NCBI GenBank assembly: GCA_965197795.1
Contig: OZ240228.1
Location: 1,426,001 to 1,490,000, forward strand
Length of the DNA stretch: 64,000 nt
Reading direction: 5' to 3'
Source: WHTK01 sp965197795
GTDB taxonomy: Bacteria > Chloroflexota > Dehalococcoidia > DSTF01 > WHTK01
Below the pieces are notes generated by a model, which was not told the DNA's origin, did no database searches, and saw nothing but the letters and a program-made list of their open reading frames with translations. Positions 45,228 to 53,709 of the stretch are shown here, in pieces. Made by a program: the position numbers and the translations under genes. The stretch's first letter is position 1. Every line of letters begins with the position of its first letter.

Positions 45228-46401
45228 ATGCTAAAGGGACGCGGGATCCCCATGCTGCGAATCGCTTTGATCATGCTGGTAGGTGCAGCCGCCGCGGCGG
45301 GTGCCCGGCGTGCCACCCACACTTCACTCGGCAGCGGCGGCCGGAGCGCTGCTGAGCTTCCCCTCTAGTGACTGCAGCGGCGGGTTCGCGCAGATCACGT
45401 TCAACTGGCACCCGATCGCCGGCGCGAGCGAGCAGTGGCTGGATCTCTCGCTTAACGACAATCGCTTCGCGCTCGGCACTTATAAGCCGTTCAAGCTCAC
45501 GCCGGGACTCGACACGCTGACCACGAGCGCGCTCAACTCGGATTCGCCGCACTATTGGCGGATCAACTCCAAGACGGCCGACGGCTGGGTCGCATCGGTG
45601 CTGGGCCAGTTCGTGCCGTGTGGCGGGCCTCAGCTGCTATGGGGCCCGACGATCTGCCAGTCTTCGACGCTCGCCGCGGTGAACTTCAACTGGGCCCCGC
45701 CTGCCGAGGAGCTTGGCTATCAATACATCGAGATCAGCAGCGACGTTGACTTTAGCAACGGCGTCACTAGCATCGGCCCGCTGGCAGCTGCGGCTCATGA
45801 TTACCGGCGCGGTGGCTTCAAACTCGACGAGCGCACCTATTTTCGCGTCGCCTGGGAGGGTTTCGACGGGAGACGCGTCACGACCGAGATCGCATCCTTT
45901 GTGCCCGATTGCACCGCCCAGACTGTGAACTCAGTGCTGTACACCTCGCCAGATCGCCTGGTCTCGACCAGCCTGGGCATCGACGCTCCGGTCAACGTTC
46001 GTGACGTGGGCTTCAGCGGCTGCCTGGGCAACCCGCAAGGCGCCTTTGACGTGGTGCGTTACAACTTCGTGGGCTTGCCCACGCTGCGGGGCTACCCGGG
46101 CGATGGTGGCGTAACGATAATCGGTGGCCACGTCGACTTCTATTCGGTCGGAGCGGCGATCTTTGCTCCGCTGCGGTCGGCTCAACCCGGGCAGACGATT
46201 CAGTACCATCGCGCTGACGGCGTGGTCGTCAAGTACGCGGTCGACTGGATCAGGGACATTAGCTTCGACCAGCCTCTTAACTCTTTCCTGATCAACCGAG
46301 GTCCTGATGAGCTGATCCCGGTCACCTGCAACGGCCGCTTCGATCAAAGCTTCGGCCGCTACTATCTGCGCCGTCTCGTGCACGCGGTGCGCGTGAATTA
46401 G
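45228..46401 (+). CDS. Sortase domain protein with N-terminal Fn3-like region (frameshift after signal peptide)
   Basis: A signal peptide begins at ATG 45228 (GAGGG upstream; hydrophobic IALIMLVGAAAAAG) but the frame must shift near 45300 to join the rest. Two Ser/Asn-rich beta domains follow (residues 20-210), then a sortase domain with GGHVD (catalytic His), VTCNGRFD (catalytic Cys, codon at 46327) and YYLRRLVHAVRV (Arg). This matches class E/F-like sortases. No sorting-signal substrate (LPxTG type) was found nearby, although several secreted proteins are. The break may be an assembly error. Confidence 0.72.
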
Positions 46402-46428
46402 CCAAGTCGAGGCCCAACACAAAACACA

Positions 46429-46458
46429 AAGGGGCCGGCTCTCGAGAACCGGCCCCTT
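46429..46458. terminator. Bidirectional terminator hairpin
   Basis: A 13-bp stem with one mismatch (core AAGGGGCCGG/CCGGCCCCTT) and a 4-base loop lies between the convergent sortase and pyridoxamine-oxidase-like genes. Confidence 0.8.
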
Positions 46459-46477
46459 CCCCTGAACGAACCGTCAG

Positions 46478-46942
46478 CTACTTGCGCATCGCGACTCGGG
46501 CGCCTGGCATGAAGCCATCGACGCGCTCGATGTCGAAAATCACGGGCCCGCCCTTTTTCTCACGATCGGAGTTCTGCTCCGCCTCGGGAATGCTGTTGTA
46601 CACCTTCTCGCGCGTCGCGTCATCGTTCTGAATGTGAGCTACGCCGCGGAACTGAAGCATGGCGCGGCCGTCAGGCCCGGGGTTGCGGTAAAGCATGGTG
46701 AGATGCGAATTGGCCGCCAGTGCCTTCTGCAGGCCGCCTTCCGGGTTGCGGGCCCAGATCGCCAGCTGAGTGTCGCTGTAAGCGATCGCGCTGCCGCGGT
46801 AGGAGAGGCTGGGAGCGCCGTCTAGATCCGTATACGCGAGGATTATCGGCTTGCCGCTCGTGAAGGACGTGTTGACCAACTCTTTGAGCTCATCTGTCAG
46901 CTTCAGCTCGGTCAGCGGCTCGGGCGCTTGCTGCTGCGTCAT
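46478..46942 (-). CDS. Pyridoxamine 5'-phosphate oxidase-like flavoprotein
   Basis: This 154-residue protein has the split-barrel flavin-binding fold of PNPOx-like proteins: an opening VNTSFTSGKPIILAYTDLDG, TQLAIWARNPEGGLQKALA and RAMLQFRGVAHI. It most resembles general-stress or F420/FMN-binding members rather than true PdxH, since the PdxH C-terminal motif is missing. AAGGGG lies upstream of ATG 46942. Substrate unknown. Confidence 0.8.
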   Translation of the reverse strand: MTQQQAPEPLTELKLTDELKELVNTSFTSGKPIILAYTDLDGAPSLSYRGSAIAYSDTQLAIWARNPEGGLQKALAANSHLTMLYRNPGPDGRAMLQFRGVAHIQNDDATREKVYNSIPEAEQNSDREKKGGPVIFDIERVDGFMPGARVAMRK

Positions 46943-47024
46943 TTACTTTCCCCTTTGCTGTACTTTTTCTGTCGTTGGAGTCTCAGATTATACAGGGCGG
47001 ACAGCGTCAGGAGAAAAGCATCCC

Positions 47025-47354
47025 TCAGCGCGGCTCAAGGAGCTGGTCCGCGTACAGCCAGAGTACCCGTGAGTACCTGAAGAAGGGCGGCATGCTGACC
47101 AGCGTCTGCAGCAACGCAATGAGCAGAACGATCGCGAGATGCCACTCCGCGACGACGGCGAGCAGCGCCGCCACCGGCAGGATCGTCGCTACGCCAAGAC
47201 TGTAACTGATATACATGGCGCCAAGGGAATAGCTCGCCTCTCGCAAAAACCGCAGACACAGACCGGACACGATTCCACCATGAAGCCGACACGGCCCGCC
47301 AGGGGCATCGAAAATGCGCCCCTCGCCGTACCGCGGGCAGCGGGAAGCCAGCAA
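47025..47354 (-). CDS. Zinc-ribbon membrane protein, DUF983-like, with frame damage
   Basis: The C-terminal 70 residues form two transmembrane helices and a tail FFRYSRVLWLYADQLLEP typical of DUF983-like proteins. The N-terminus carries one Cys of a zinc-ribbon (RCPRYGEG, where CPRC is expected), and the second ribbon (SCPVC, LRFLRE) appears only if one base is restored near 47270. Part of the ribbon is therefore out of frame. It may be a single-base assembly error. Function unknown. Confidence 0.55.
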   Translation of the reverse strand: MLASRCPRYGEGRIFDAPGGPCRLHGGIVSGLCLRFLREASYSLGAMYISYSLGVATILPVAALLAVVAEWHLAIVLLIALLQTLVSMPPFFRYSRVLWLYADQLLEPR

Positions 47355-47365
47355 TGCTCTGAGGT

Positions 47366-48163
47366 TCAGGCGGCTTCAGGAAGGCGTTTGAGGCGATGCA
47401 GATTGTGGCGTAGCTCGGCTTGTACGTAGGGCCAGTTGTGGCTGAGCCAAAGGGCGCAGGCAAAGCAGATTCCTGCGAGGATCGTGCCAAAGAGGCCATC
47501 AATAATGAAGTGATTGCCTGTGATCACCGTGGCGATCCACATGGCCGGCGTAATAGACAACGCCAACAGGCGCACGAATCGGCGCTGCGTCGAGAGATAC
47601 AGGCCGAGGCTCAGGACTAGAGCCCAGCCAACGTGCATGCTGGGCAGCGCGGCGTACGGGTTTACCAACGGCGAGTTGTCGTAGTCGAGCGGCACGGTCA
47701 TTCCCAGCGTGTCGACGATTCCAACCGTCGCGAGCCTGGGCGGTGCGACCGGAAACAGAACAAAGAAAACCAGCGCGATCGCGCCAGAGATTAGAAAGGC
47801 ATTTCGCGTGACCGTATAGACCTGCGGTCTGGTTACGAAAAGATAGATGCCGATGGCGACGATCGCGGGCCAATGAGCGTAGAAGTAAATCAGGTTGAAG
47901 GCGTGCACTACCAAGTCGTACGAAATCGTGGCGCTCTGCAGCGATATCTCCTTGAAAATCCCCAGCTGCGATTCCAGGCGCATCAAGTAGCGGGCGTTTT
48001 CAAACGCGGGACGCGCGTCCGTAGCCAGGCTGCGGCCCAAGTAATAGAAAAGGTACGCCGAGAAAAGGATGACAGGTTCGCGGGCGTAGCGTGAAGTCAG
48101 CACCGAACGCAATCGATCTGCGGTCGATTGTCGCGAGGCTAGGAGGACGGCTTGGTTACTCAC
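47366..48163 (-). CDS. PAP2 superfamily phosphatase/transferase, Aur1/inositol-phosphoceramide-synthase-like
   Basis: This 265-residue membrane protein has about six helices and the PAP2_3-type catalytic motifs: PSMHVGWAL (motif C2 with His) and GNHFIIDGLFG (motif C3 with His and Asp). The same two motifs occur in Aur1-like inositol phosphorylceramide synthases and in bacterial undecaprenyl-PP or PG-phosphatases. With a putative ceramide operon elsewhere in this window, a head-group transferase acting on sphingolipids is attractive but unproven. GTG 48163 is the start. Confidence 0.8.
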   Translation of the reverse strand: MSNQAVLLASRQSTADRLRSVLTSRYAREPVILFSAYLFYYLGRSLATDARPAFENARYLMRLESQLGIFKEISLQSATISYDLVVHAFNLIYFYAHWPAIVAIGIYLFVTRPQVYTVTRNAFLISGAIALVFFVLFPVAPPRLATVGIVDTLGMTVPLDYDNSPLVNPYAALPSMHVGWALVLSLGLYLSTQRRFVRLLALSITPAMWIATVITGNHFIIDGLFGTILAGICFACALWLSHNWPYVQAELRHNLHRLKRLPEAA

Positions 48164-48478
48164 GGTATAGATTCAGATTGAACAGACCAACCCTTACGCG
48201 AACGTCAATATAGGTTAACCTCGACGAATCCCACGCGTCAAGACATGCCTCATATCACAGCAGCATTTCAGTAGCGTTGCAGAAAATCCAACATAGGCTG
48301 TAACACATCGACTACCGCCGCGTTTGACGTCGTAAGCCCTCAATGGGATTGGGGCTGATTTGAGCACGGATGCGAGACATGCAGTTGGGCCACGTGCCTG
48401 GCTGGCTGGCTAAGGGTCAGGAATCGCATCCGTCGGCCCTCGCGCTCGCGCATGATCTCGCACCGTAAGGCGGGGATC
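48164..48478. other. Divergent intergenic region between PAP2 and sigma-factor genes
   Basis: This 315-bp region separates divergent genes. I see no RNA gene, no long repeat and only weak promoter-like hexamers; short frames in it look like noise. Confidence 0.4.
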
Positions 48479-49199
48479 ATGGCAGTTAGTAGCAATCGCG
48501 AGGAGATGATCGTCCAGAACATGCCCCTTGTCACCTTCGTGGTGAACAAGATGGCGGACGAAACCGGCGCTTCCCCTATCGACCGGGAGGACGCTATCGC
48601 CTATGGCACTGAAGGCTTGATTCAGGCGGTCGGTAATTACGACCCTGCGCGCGGGACAACGTTTGCGAGCTTCGCGATCATGCGTATTCGAGGCTCTGTC
48701 CTTGATGCGATCAGGCGCATGGACCTGCTGCCGCGCTCGCTGCGCAAGAGCACCAGGGAGCTCGAGAAGGCCAATGTCGAGCTCGCGACGATGCTCGGCC
48801 GCTGGCCAACACCGAAGGAGCTCTCACTAAAGGTCGGCATGTCGCTCGACCAGGTGAGGTCCATCACCGGGCACAGCGGCGCGCGTGGTCTCCCTGGAGA
48901 AGATGCTTGGCGACCCGGAAGAAGGCGCGCGTCCGTGGGAGATCGCGGATCCCGACGAGTTCCCAGACTCAGCGCTGGCCGTTGATCGCAAGGCTGCAAT
49001 CCAGTTGCTGGGCTCAGCCTTGAATTCACTCTCGAGTCGTGACAAAGAGATCGTACAGATGCGCTACTTCAAGGCGATGCCGTTCCATGAGATCGGCGAA
49101 AAAATGAACCTGTCCGAGTCGAGGGTCTGCCAGCTTCACAAGAGAATTCTCAGCAGCCTCAACAAGCGGCTCAAGAAGGACATGGAAGTGGCTGCGTAA
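48479..49199 (+). pseudogene. Sigma-70 family factor, FliA/WhiG-like, with a single frameshift
   Basis: The first frame (ATG 48479, GGGG upstream) gives region 2: MPLVTFVVNKMAD, EDAIAYGTEGLIQAVGNYDP and RIRGSVLDAIRRMDLLPRSLR (region 3 begins). The second frame, entered near 48877 within a run of CG repeats, gives region 4 with MRYFKAMPFHEIGEKMNLSESRVCQLHKRIL. Both halves are intact except for one base. The RIRGAxxDxLR block and RSxR motif mark the sigma-28 (FliA/WhiG) group, which directs flagellar or developmental genes. No flagellar genes are nearby. The break is more likely an assembly error than a mutation. Confidence 0.8.
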
Positions 49200-49252
49200 G
49201 AGGTCTGAACCTGTCGATAAGTAGGAAAGCATCACAACTGCGAGGGCAAGGC

Positions 49253-50688
49253 TTGGCCATTGGCTTTCCGATTAGGCTGAATAAGCCTGGCGCAGCCTCA
49301 CAGAAAGAGGCCGCACCAGAGTCGGACCGCGCCCGCCGTTCCACGTTGGTCTACGTCTTCTATGCCCTGGAAGTGGTCGTTGCGGTCGGCCTCTACGCGT
49401 TCTTCTTGCCACTTTTCGAAGGCAATCCGGAAGTCCTGCTCATCCTTCTCGCACTAAACGTGCTCGCCGCACTCCAGCCCATCAACATCTATGGCAACAG
49501 TGACATTTCCGTTGGCTTCGTCCTGGTGATGGCGATTATTATCCTCTTTGGCATCCCCGGCGCCCTCGTGGTCGCCGCCGTCGAAGCCAGGGTCGAAGCT
49601 AGTCACGCCAAGCGCCCGATCGGTCAGCGGCTCCACATGACTGCCATGTACGCGATCATATACAGCTCCGCGGCGTCGATGTATGCACTTCTCGCCGAGA
49701 CGAACGCTGCGAGCTTTGCATGGCAGATGGTGCCTGCCACTGCACTGGCCGGCATCGTGGCGTTCGGGGCCAATGCGCTTCTAATTAGCATTGATAGAAA
49801 TCTGCGTAGCGGCCTGCCTCTAGCGGAGTTCTGGTGGAAGCACGCCTGGCTGGCACCCAACTACGTCTCCCTTTTCTTGGTAGGCCTAGCGCTCGCCGCG
49901 GCTTACATGGCCCTCGGCGTCGCCGGCATCCTCGCCTTCGTTGCGCCAGCGTTGATGATGCGCCTATCGATGAAGCAATACGTCGACAAGACCAGGGAGA
50001 ACGTCTCGAAGCTGGAGACACAAACCGACGCGCTGCGGACGGCGAACATCGAAATTCGACGTGTGAGCGAGGAGCTGCGTTCAAGCTACGACGGCACGCT
50101 AGAGGCGCTGGTCAATGCACTTGATGCTCGAGACCAAGAGACGAAAGGCCACTCACTTCGGGTATCACGCTACATGATGGACATCGCCCGCGCGATGGGC
50201 GTTGTCGAGGGCACCGAGGAGTGGGTGACCATGCAGCGCGGCTCACTGCTTCATGACGTAGGCAAGATCGGCGTTAGTGACTCGATCTTGCTGAAGCCCG
50301 GCAAGCTAACCGATGACGAATGGGGACTGATGCACAAGCATCCCGAGATCGGTTATCAAATGCTGAGGCAGGTTCAGTTTCTCCAAGGCCCAGCGGAAAT
50401 TATCCTCGCCCATCACGAACGTTGGGACGGCCGTGGTTACCCGAAGGGCCTCCACGAGGACGAGATTCTGCTGGGGGCGCGCATCTTCACGGTTGTGGAC
50501 ACCTTCGACTCGATGACGTCGGCCGTCCTTATCGTAAGGCACTCTCAACCCTGGAAGCGATGAGTGAAATCATGAACTGCTCAGCGACGCAGTTCGATCC
50601 GACAGTTGTCGAGGCGTTCCTCGACATCTATGAGACATGGTTTGGGGAAAGGGAAGAGCTCCGTGACGAGGAGCTCAAAGTAGCGTAG
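49253..50688 (+). pseudogene. Membrane HD-GYP phosphodiesterase, one-base frameshift near its end
   Basis: The N-terminal part has six or more transmembrane helices (residues 28-230), a coiled-coil linker (KLETQTDALRTANIEIRRVSEELR) and an HD-GYP domain with KGHSLRVSRYM, RGSLLHDVGKIGVSD and ILAHHERWDGRGYPKGL, so the metal ligands and GYP motif are complete. Near 50525 the frame changes to DRPYRKALSTLEAMSEI and QFDPTVVEAFLDIYETW, the normal continuation of HD-GYP domains; restoring one A would heal it. Such proteins hydrolyse cyclic di-GMP. TTG 49253 is the start, 53 bp after the sigma factor. A perfect hairpin follows. Confidence 0.85.
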
Positions 50689-50699
50689 CAATCAGACGT

Positions 50700-50729
50700 G
50701 ATAAGGCCCCTCCTGAGAGGGGCCTTATC
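50700..50729 (+). terminator. Terminator hairpin after HD-GYP gene
   Basis: A perfect 13-bp stem (GATAAGGCCCCTC and its complement) with a 4-base loop; no U-tract follows. Confidence 0.75.
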
Positions 50730-50738
50730 GGCTCGAGA

Positions 50739-50762
50739 TTAGTACCAACCGAATTCGGTCAT
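50739..50762 (-). CDS. 7-codon micro-ORF with perfect Shine-Dalgarno (MTEFGWY)
   Basis: AGGAGGAGCACT precedes ATG 50762, and the frame ends after seven codons (MTEFGWY). It lies behind the minus-strand MFS gene and next to the terminator. The aromatic Trp-Tyr end is like some very short RiPP precursors, yet no modifying enzyme is nearby; chance or a leader peptide are equally possible. Confidence 0.3.
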   Translation of the reverse strand: MTEFGWY

Positions 50763-50922
50763 AGTGCTCCTCCTGGAGCCTTGCTGTGCGCATCCATGCA
50801 ACTCACAGCCAGACGCCGGCTTCATGCCAGCGATCCGCGATTATGCTGCCGTCTCTTTGACGTAATGTCAAAATCGTGGCTTCAAGTGCTTGAGGACTCG
50901 GGCGCGTTAAATCGCTGGCAAG

Positions 50923-52235
50923 CTAGGTCTTGGCGTCTTCGGATCTGAGACTCTTGGACCGGCCTTGCCCGAAAGCCCTGAAGTAAAACAGCAACGCGGG
51001 GAAGATTGCGAGTCCCGCTACGGCGATGGCACTTCGCAGTGACAGCACGCTGGCAATTCCGCCGAGGATCGGTCCGCTGCTGGTCTTGCCAAACGCCTCC
51101 ATTTGCGAGCTCATGGATATCATCGTCGCGCGGACGCGGGATTCTACACTCTGGTTCAACCACGCGAGGAAGAGCGGGTCGTACGCTTCCGACAATGCGA
51201 TGGCCACGCAGATGCACGCTGCAGCGATGGCGAAGTTGCCTGTCGTGGCAAGGACCAGCACAGCGAGCATCTGGAACGTGTTGATCCAGAAAAGTGTGCG
51301 AGACACCACTGTGTGGCTGGCCAGGCTCTCCGTACGCCAACGGCGGATGACTTCGATGAGGAGCAGGCTGCCAATCGCGCCTAGCATTCGTATCGCACCA
51401 AACCAGATCACGGGCTCCACACTCCAAATGCTGGGGAAAGTCAGGTTGCGATCGAGGTGCGCAACCCACAACGTCACGACTCCCTGCCCAGCCATACCGT
51501 AGAACGCCATAATCAGCAGGGTCGTCCCGAGAAGCGGCGTCGAACGCATGAGGCGCCTGCTTTGGCCCAGCGTCTCTCCCAGGTCCCACCAATTCTGACG
51601 CGCCTCAGGCCCGCCGGGGCGTCTGAACCCCTCCTCCGGCATGACGACTGTCAAGAGAATCGCCAGAAGGGCGAACCCGGCTCCGCCGATCAGGATCGGT
51701 AAGTTGAGATCGTATGTTGCGATGCCGATGCTAATTGGGATGCTTACGAGCCAGAAGACCTTCGTGATTTGGGCCGTCCGAAGATACACTTTATTGGAGC
51801 GCTCGACGCCGACTTCGTCGGCGATCCAGGCTTCGCCGGCGCCACTGATGAAAGTGAACCCAAAACCCCAGATCAAATGACCGAGGAGGATAGGCCAGAA
51901 GTCGGCGACCGCGCCGCTGAGACTCATCCCAACCGCGAGCAGCAAAAGCCCAATGAGGACGGAGCGTTTTCTACCGTAGGTATCCGCGATGACGCCGGTC
52001 GGCATTTCACTGACCAGAATCGCACCCTGCAGCCCCGCGGCAACCATTCGCAGTTGCAGCGCGGAGAGACCAACTCAGTGGCCTGTCAGATCAGGCTCAC
52101 GCTCACGACGAGGGTGTAAAGGAAGGCGTATCCGCACTTCAGGATGTAGTAGGCGATAGCAGGGTCGATGCGCCTGAGCAAATCGAAGACATCATAGCCG
52201 CGCCGCTGGTCACGACAAGGCCTCCAGCGGCACAT
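50923..52235 (-). pseudogene. MFS transporter, frameshifted near the N-terminus
   Basis: The intact frame from 52047 gives most of an MFS protein with loop 2-3 motif TGVIADTYGRKRSVL and about eleven helices. The first helix lies in another frame upstream: an ATG at 52235 (MCRWRPCRDQRRGYDVFDLL) leads into YYILKCGYAFLYTLVVSVSL, then a TGA and a frame change near 52070-52090 join it to LSALQLRMVAAGLQ. The family resembles drug or antibiotic exporters. The break is a one-base event plus a stop, which may be an assembly error. Confidence 0.75.
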
Positions 52236-52319
52236 CGCGTCACACGATCCTCATCAGTCGCGTTTGAACCTCGAAACGGCGCGAGATATCATGACGATAA
52301 TTCCCTAGGGAGAACAGAG

Positions 52320-52865
52320 ATGCAGATTGACTGGGCAAAGACGATTGAGGACATCTTCGAGAACGAAGTCACCTGCCCTCGTTGCGGCGTATTTACGCCT
52401 CAGCTTCTTGCCGGTTACTCACGCGCGCCCTGGGGCGCCGAGTATGCGCCGCGCTGCCAAAACTGCACCAACAAGGAAGACTGCGAATCTCGCAAACTGA
52501 TCTTCCTCTGCGCCGCCTGCGCGCGTGAGCTGCGACTCCGGGCTCACCCCGTGGACCAGCGAGAGATGATGACGCTCCTGATACAGGACTGCCGCAAAGA
52601 TCTAGAAGAGTGCCTCGACTATCTCGCCGAGTACTGGCAAGAGGACCTCGACTTGCCTCCGGAGGAAACGCATTCCCGCCTCGAGGACGTTGCGCCGGAC
52701 GTATTCGAGGAGGAGACCACCTGGCGAGCTCGGCTCGAGGAGGAGTACCTCAACTACCACCGCTGGTTCCGCGAGCACCGGCTGTCCATTCCGGAGCCGG
52801 AGTGGCGCTCGCAGTACGTCGAAGAGGTCGTCGACCTCGGCTACACGACAACGCTGGGCGACTGA
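52320..52865 (+). CDS. Hypothetical protein with zinc-finger-like Cys motifs
   Basis: This 181-residue protein has an N-terminal Cys cluster: CPRCG, CQNC, CESRKLIFLCAAC, arranged like a zinc ribbon or treble clef in residues 15-70, followed by an acidic helical region rich in Glu and Asp (LEECLDYLAEYWQEDLDLPP). It is followed 17 bp later by the DUF5666-like gene. I do not recognise the family. Confidence 0.6.
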   Translation: MQIDWAKTIEDIFENEVTCPRCGVFTPQLLAGYSRAPWGAEYAPRCQNCTNKEDCESRKLIFLCAACARELRLRAHPVDQREMMTLLIQDCRKDLEECLDYLAEYWQEDLDLPPEETHSRLEDVAPDVFEEETTWRARLEEEYLNYHRWFREHRLSIPEPEWRSQYVEEVVDLGYTTTLGD

Positions 52866-52882
52866 TACCTACGAAGCCTGAC

Positions 52883-53272
52883 GTGGCCCGAACCAACCTG
52901 CTGCCCCGCATCATCGCGGCCGGCCTGCCTCTCGTCGTCATCGCGCTTCTTGCCGGCCTGGCCGGCTACCTCACACGCGGCGAAGCGTCTACGGCGATTC
53001 CACCACTGCCGCCGGCGGAAGAGCGTGCAACCGGCATTCAGGGCACCGTGCAGAGCTTCTCCAACGATCGACTGACCATCGTCTCGTCGGCTGGTGAGAC
53101 GTTGAGCTTCGACCTGCCCGGTGAATCGACGGTCGAACGCCTGGTAGGCATCGGTCGCGACGATCTCACGGTCGGCGACTGGATTAACGGCGGCGCGATT
53201 CCGCATCCGGAGAGCGTCCTGGCGCTGGTCGGCCTGGTACTGATATCTGACCCGGTGATCCAAACCCCATGA
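52883..53272 (+). CDS. Membrane-anchored DUF5666-like protein (first of a pair)
   Basis: A GTG-started 129-residue protein with one N-terminal transmembrane helix (IIAAGLPLVVIALLAGLAGYL) and a small beta domain of DUF5666 type: IQGTVQSFSNDRLTIVSSAG, then DLTVGDWINGG. No clear ribosome binding site is seen at 52883. The next gene overlaps by 4 bp and has the same design, so the two look like tandem paralogs. Their role is unknown. Confidence 0.65.
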   Translation: MARTNLLPRIIAAGLPLVVIALLAGLAGYLTRGEASTAIPPLPPAEERATGIQGTVQSFSNDRLTIVSSAGETLSFDLPGESTVERLVGIGRDDLTVGDWINGGAIPHPESVLALVGLVLISDPVIQTP

Positions 53273-53709
53273 GGCTGACTCGACAGGCGAGGTTTGGTCT
53301 CTGGACTGGCATGGCTATCGTCGTGGCAATCGTAGCGTTCCTGGCCGGAGGCACGCTGAAACCAGATGAGGCGCCACCCTACGTCTTCGACCTCGCAGCC
53401 CCAGCCTTCGGTAGCGACCCAGAAGAGCTTTCAGCCATGAGCCCCGGCGGATTTACAGGTTTCGAAGACCTGGTTGCGGGTGGGTCACGAACCGTGCTGG
53501 GAGGCCAGATCGTCGAGTTGACCACCGCAGGCATGACGCTGGAAACGCCGGCGGGCGTCCAGACTCGGTTGCGCTTGTTGGATGCCGCCAGGATCGAGCG
53601 ACTCGAATCAGCCGGGCGCGATTTGCTGGTGCCCGGTGCGTCGGTCATGGTCAGGCTCGGTGAAATCGAAGGCACCGCCGCCGCAGTCCTCGTGCTCTCG
53701 CTGCCCTAA
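53269..53709 (+). CDS. Membrane-anchored DUF5666-like protein (second of a pair)
   Basis: This 146-residue protein has a transmembrane helix at residues 12-30 (GMAIVVAIVAFLAGG) and the same beta domain as its neighbour: LGGQIVELTTAGMTLETPAG and a DLLVPGASVMVRLG closing strand. It starts with ATGA overlapping the stop of the first paralog, so the two are co-translated. Its end overlaps the convergent permease gene by 4 bp. Confidence 0.65.
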   Translation: MRLTRQARFGLWTGMAIVVAIVAFLAGGTLKPDEAPPYVFDLAAPAFGSDPEELSAMSPGGFTGFEDLVAGGSRTVLGGQIVELTTAGMTLETPAGVQTRLRLLDAARIERLESAGRDLLVPGASVMVRLGEIEGTAAAVLVLSLP

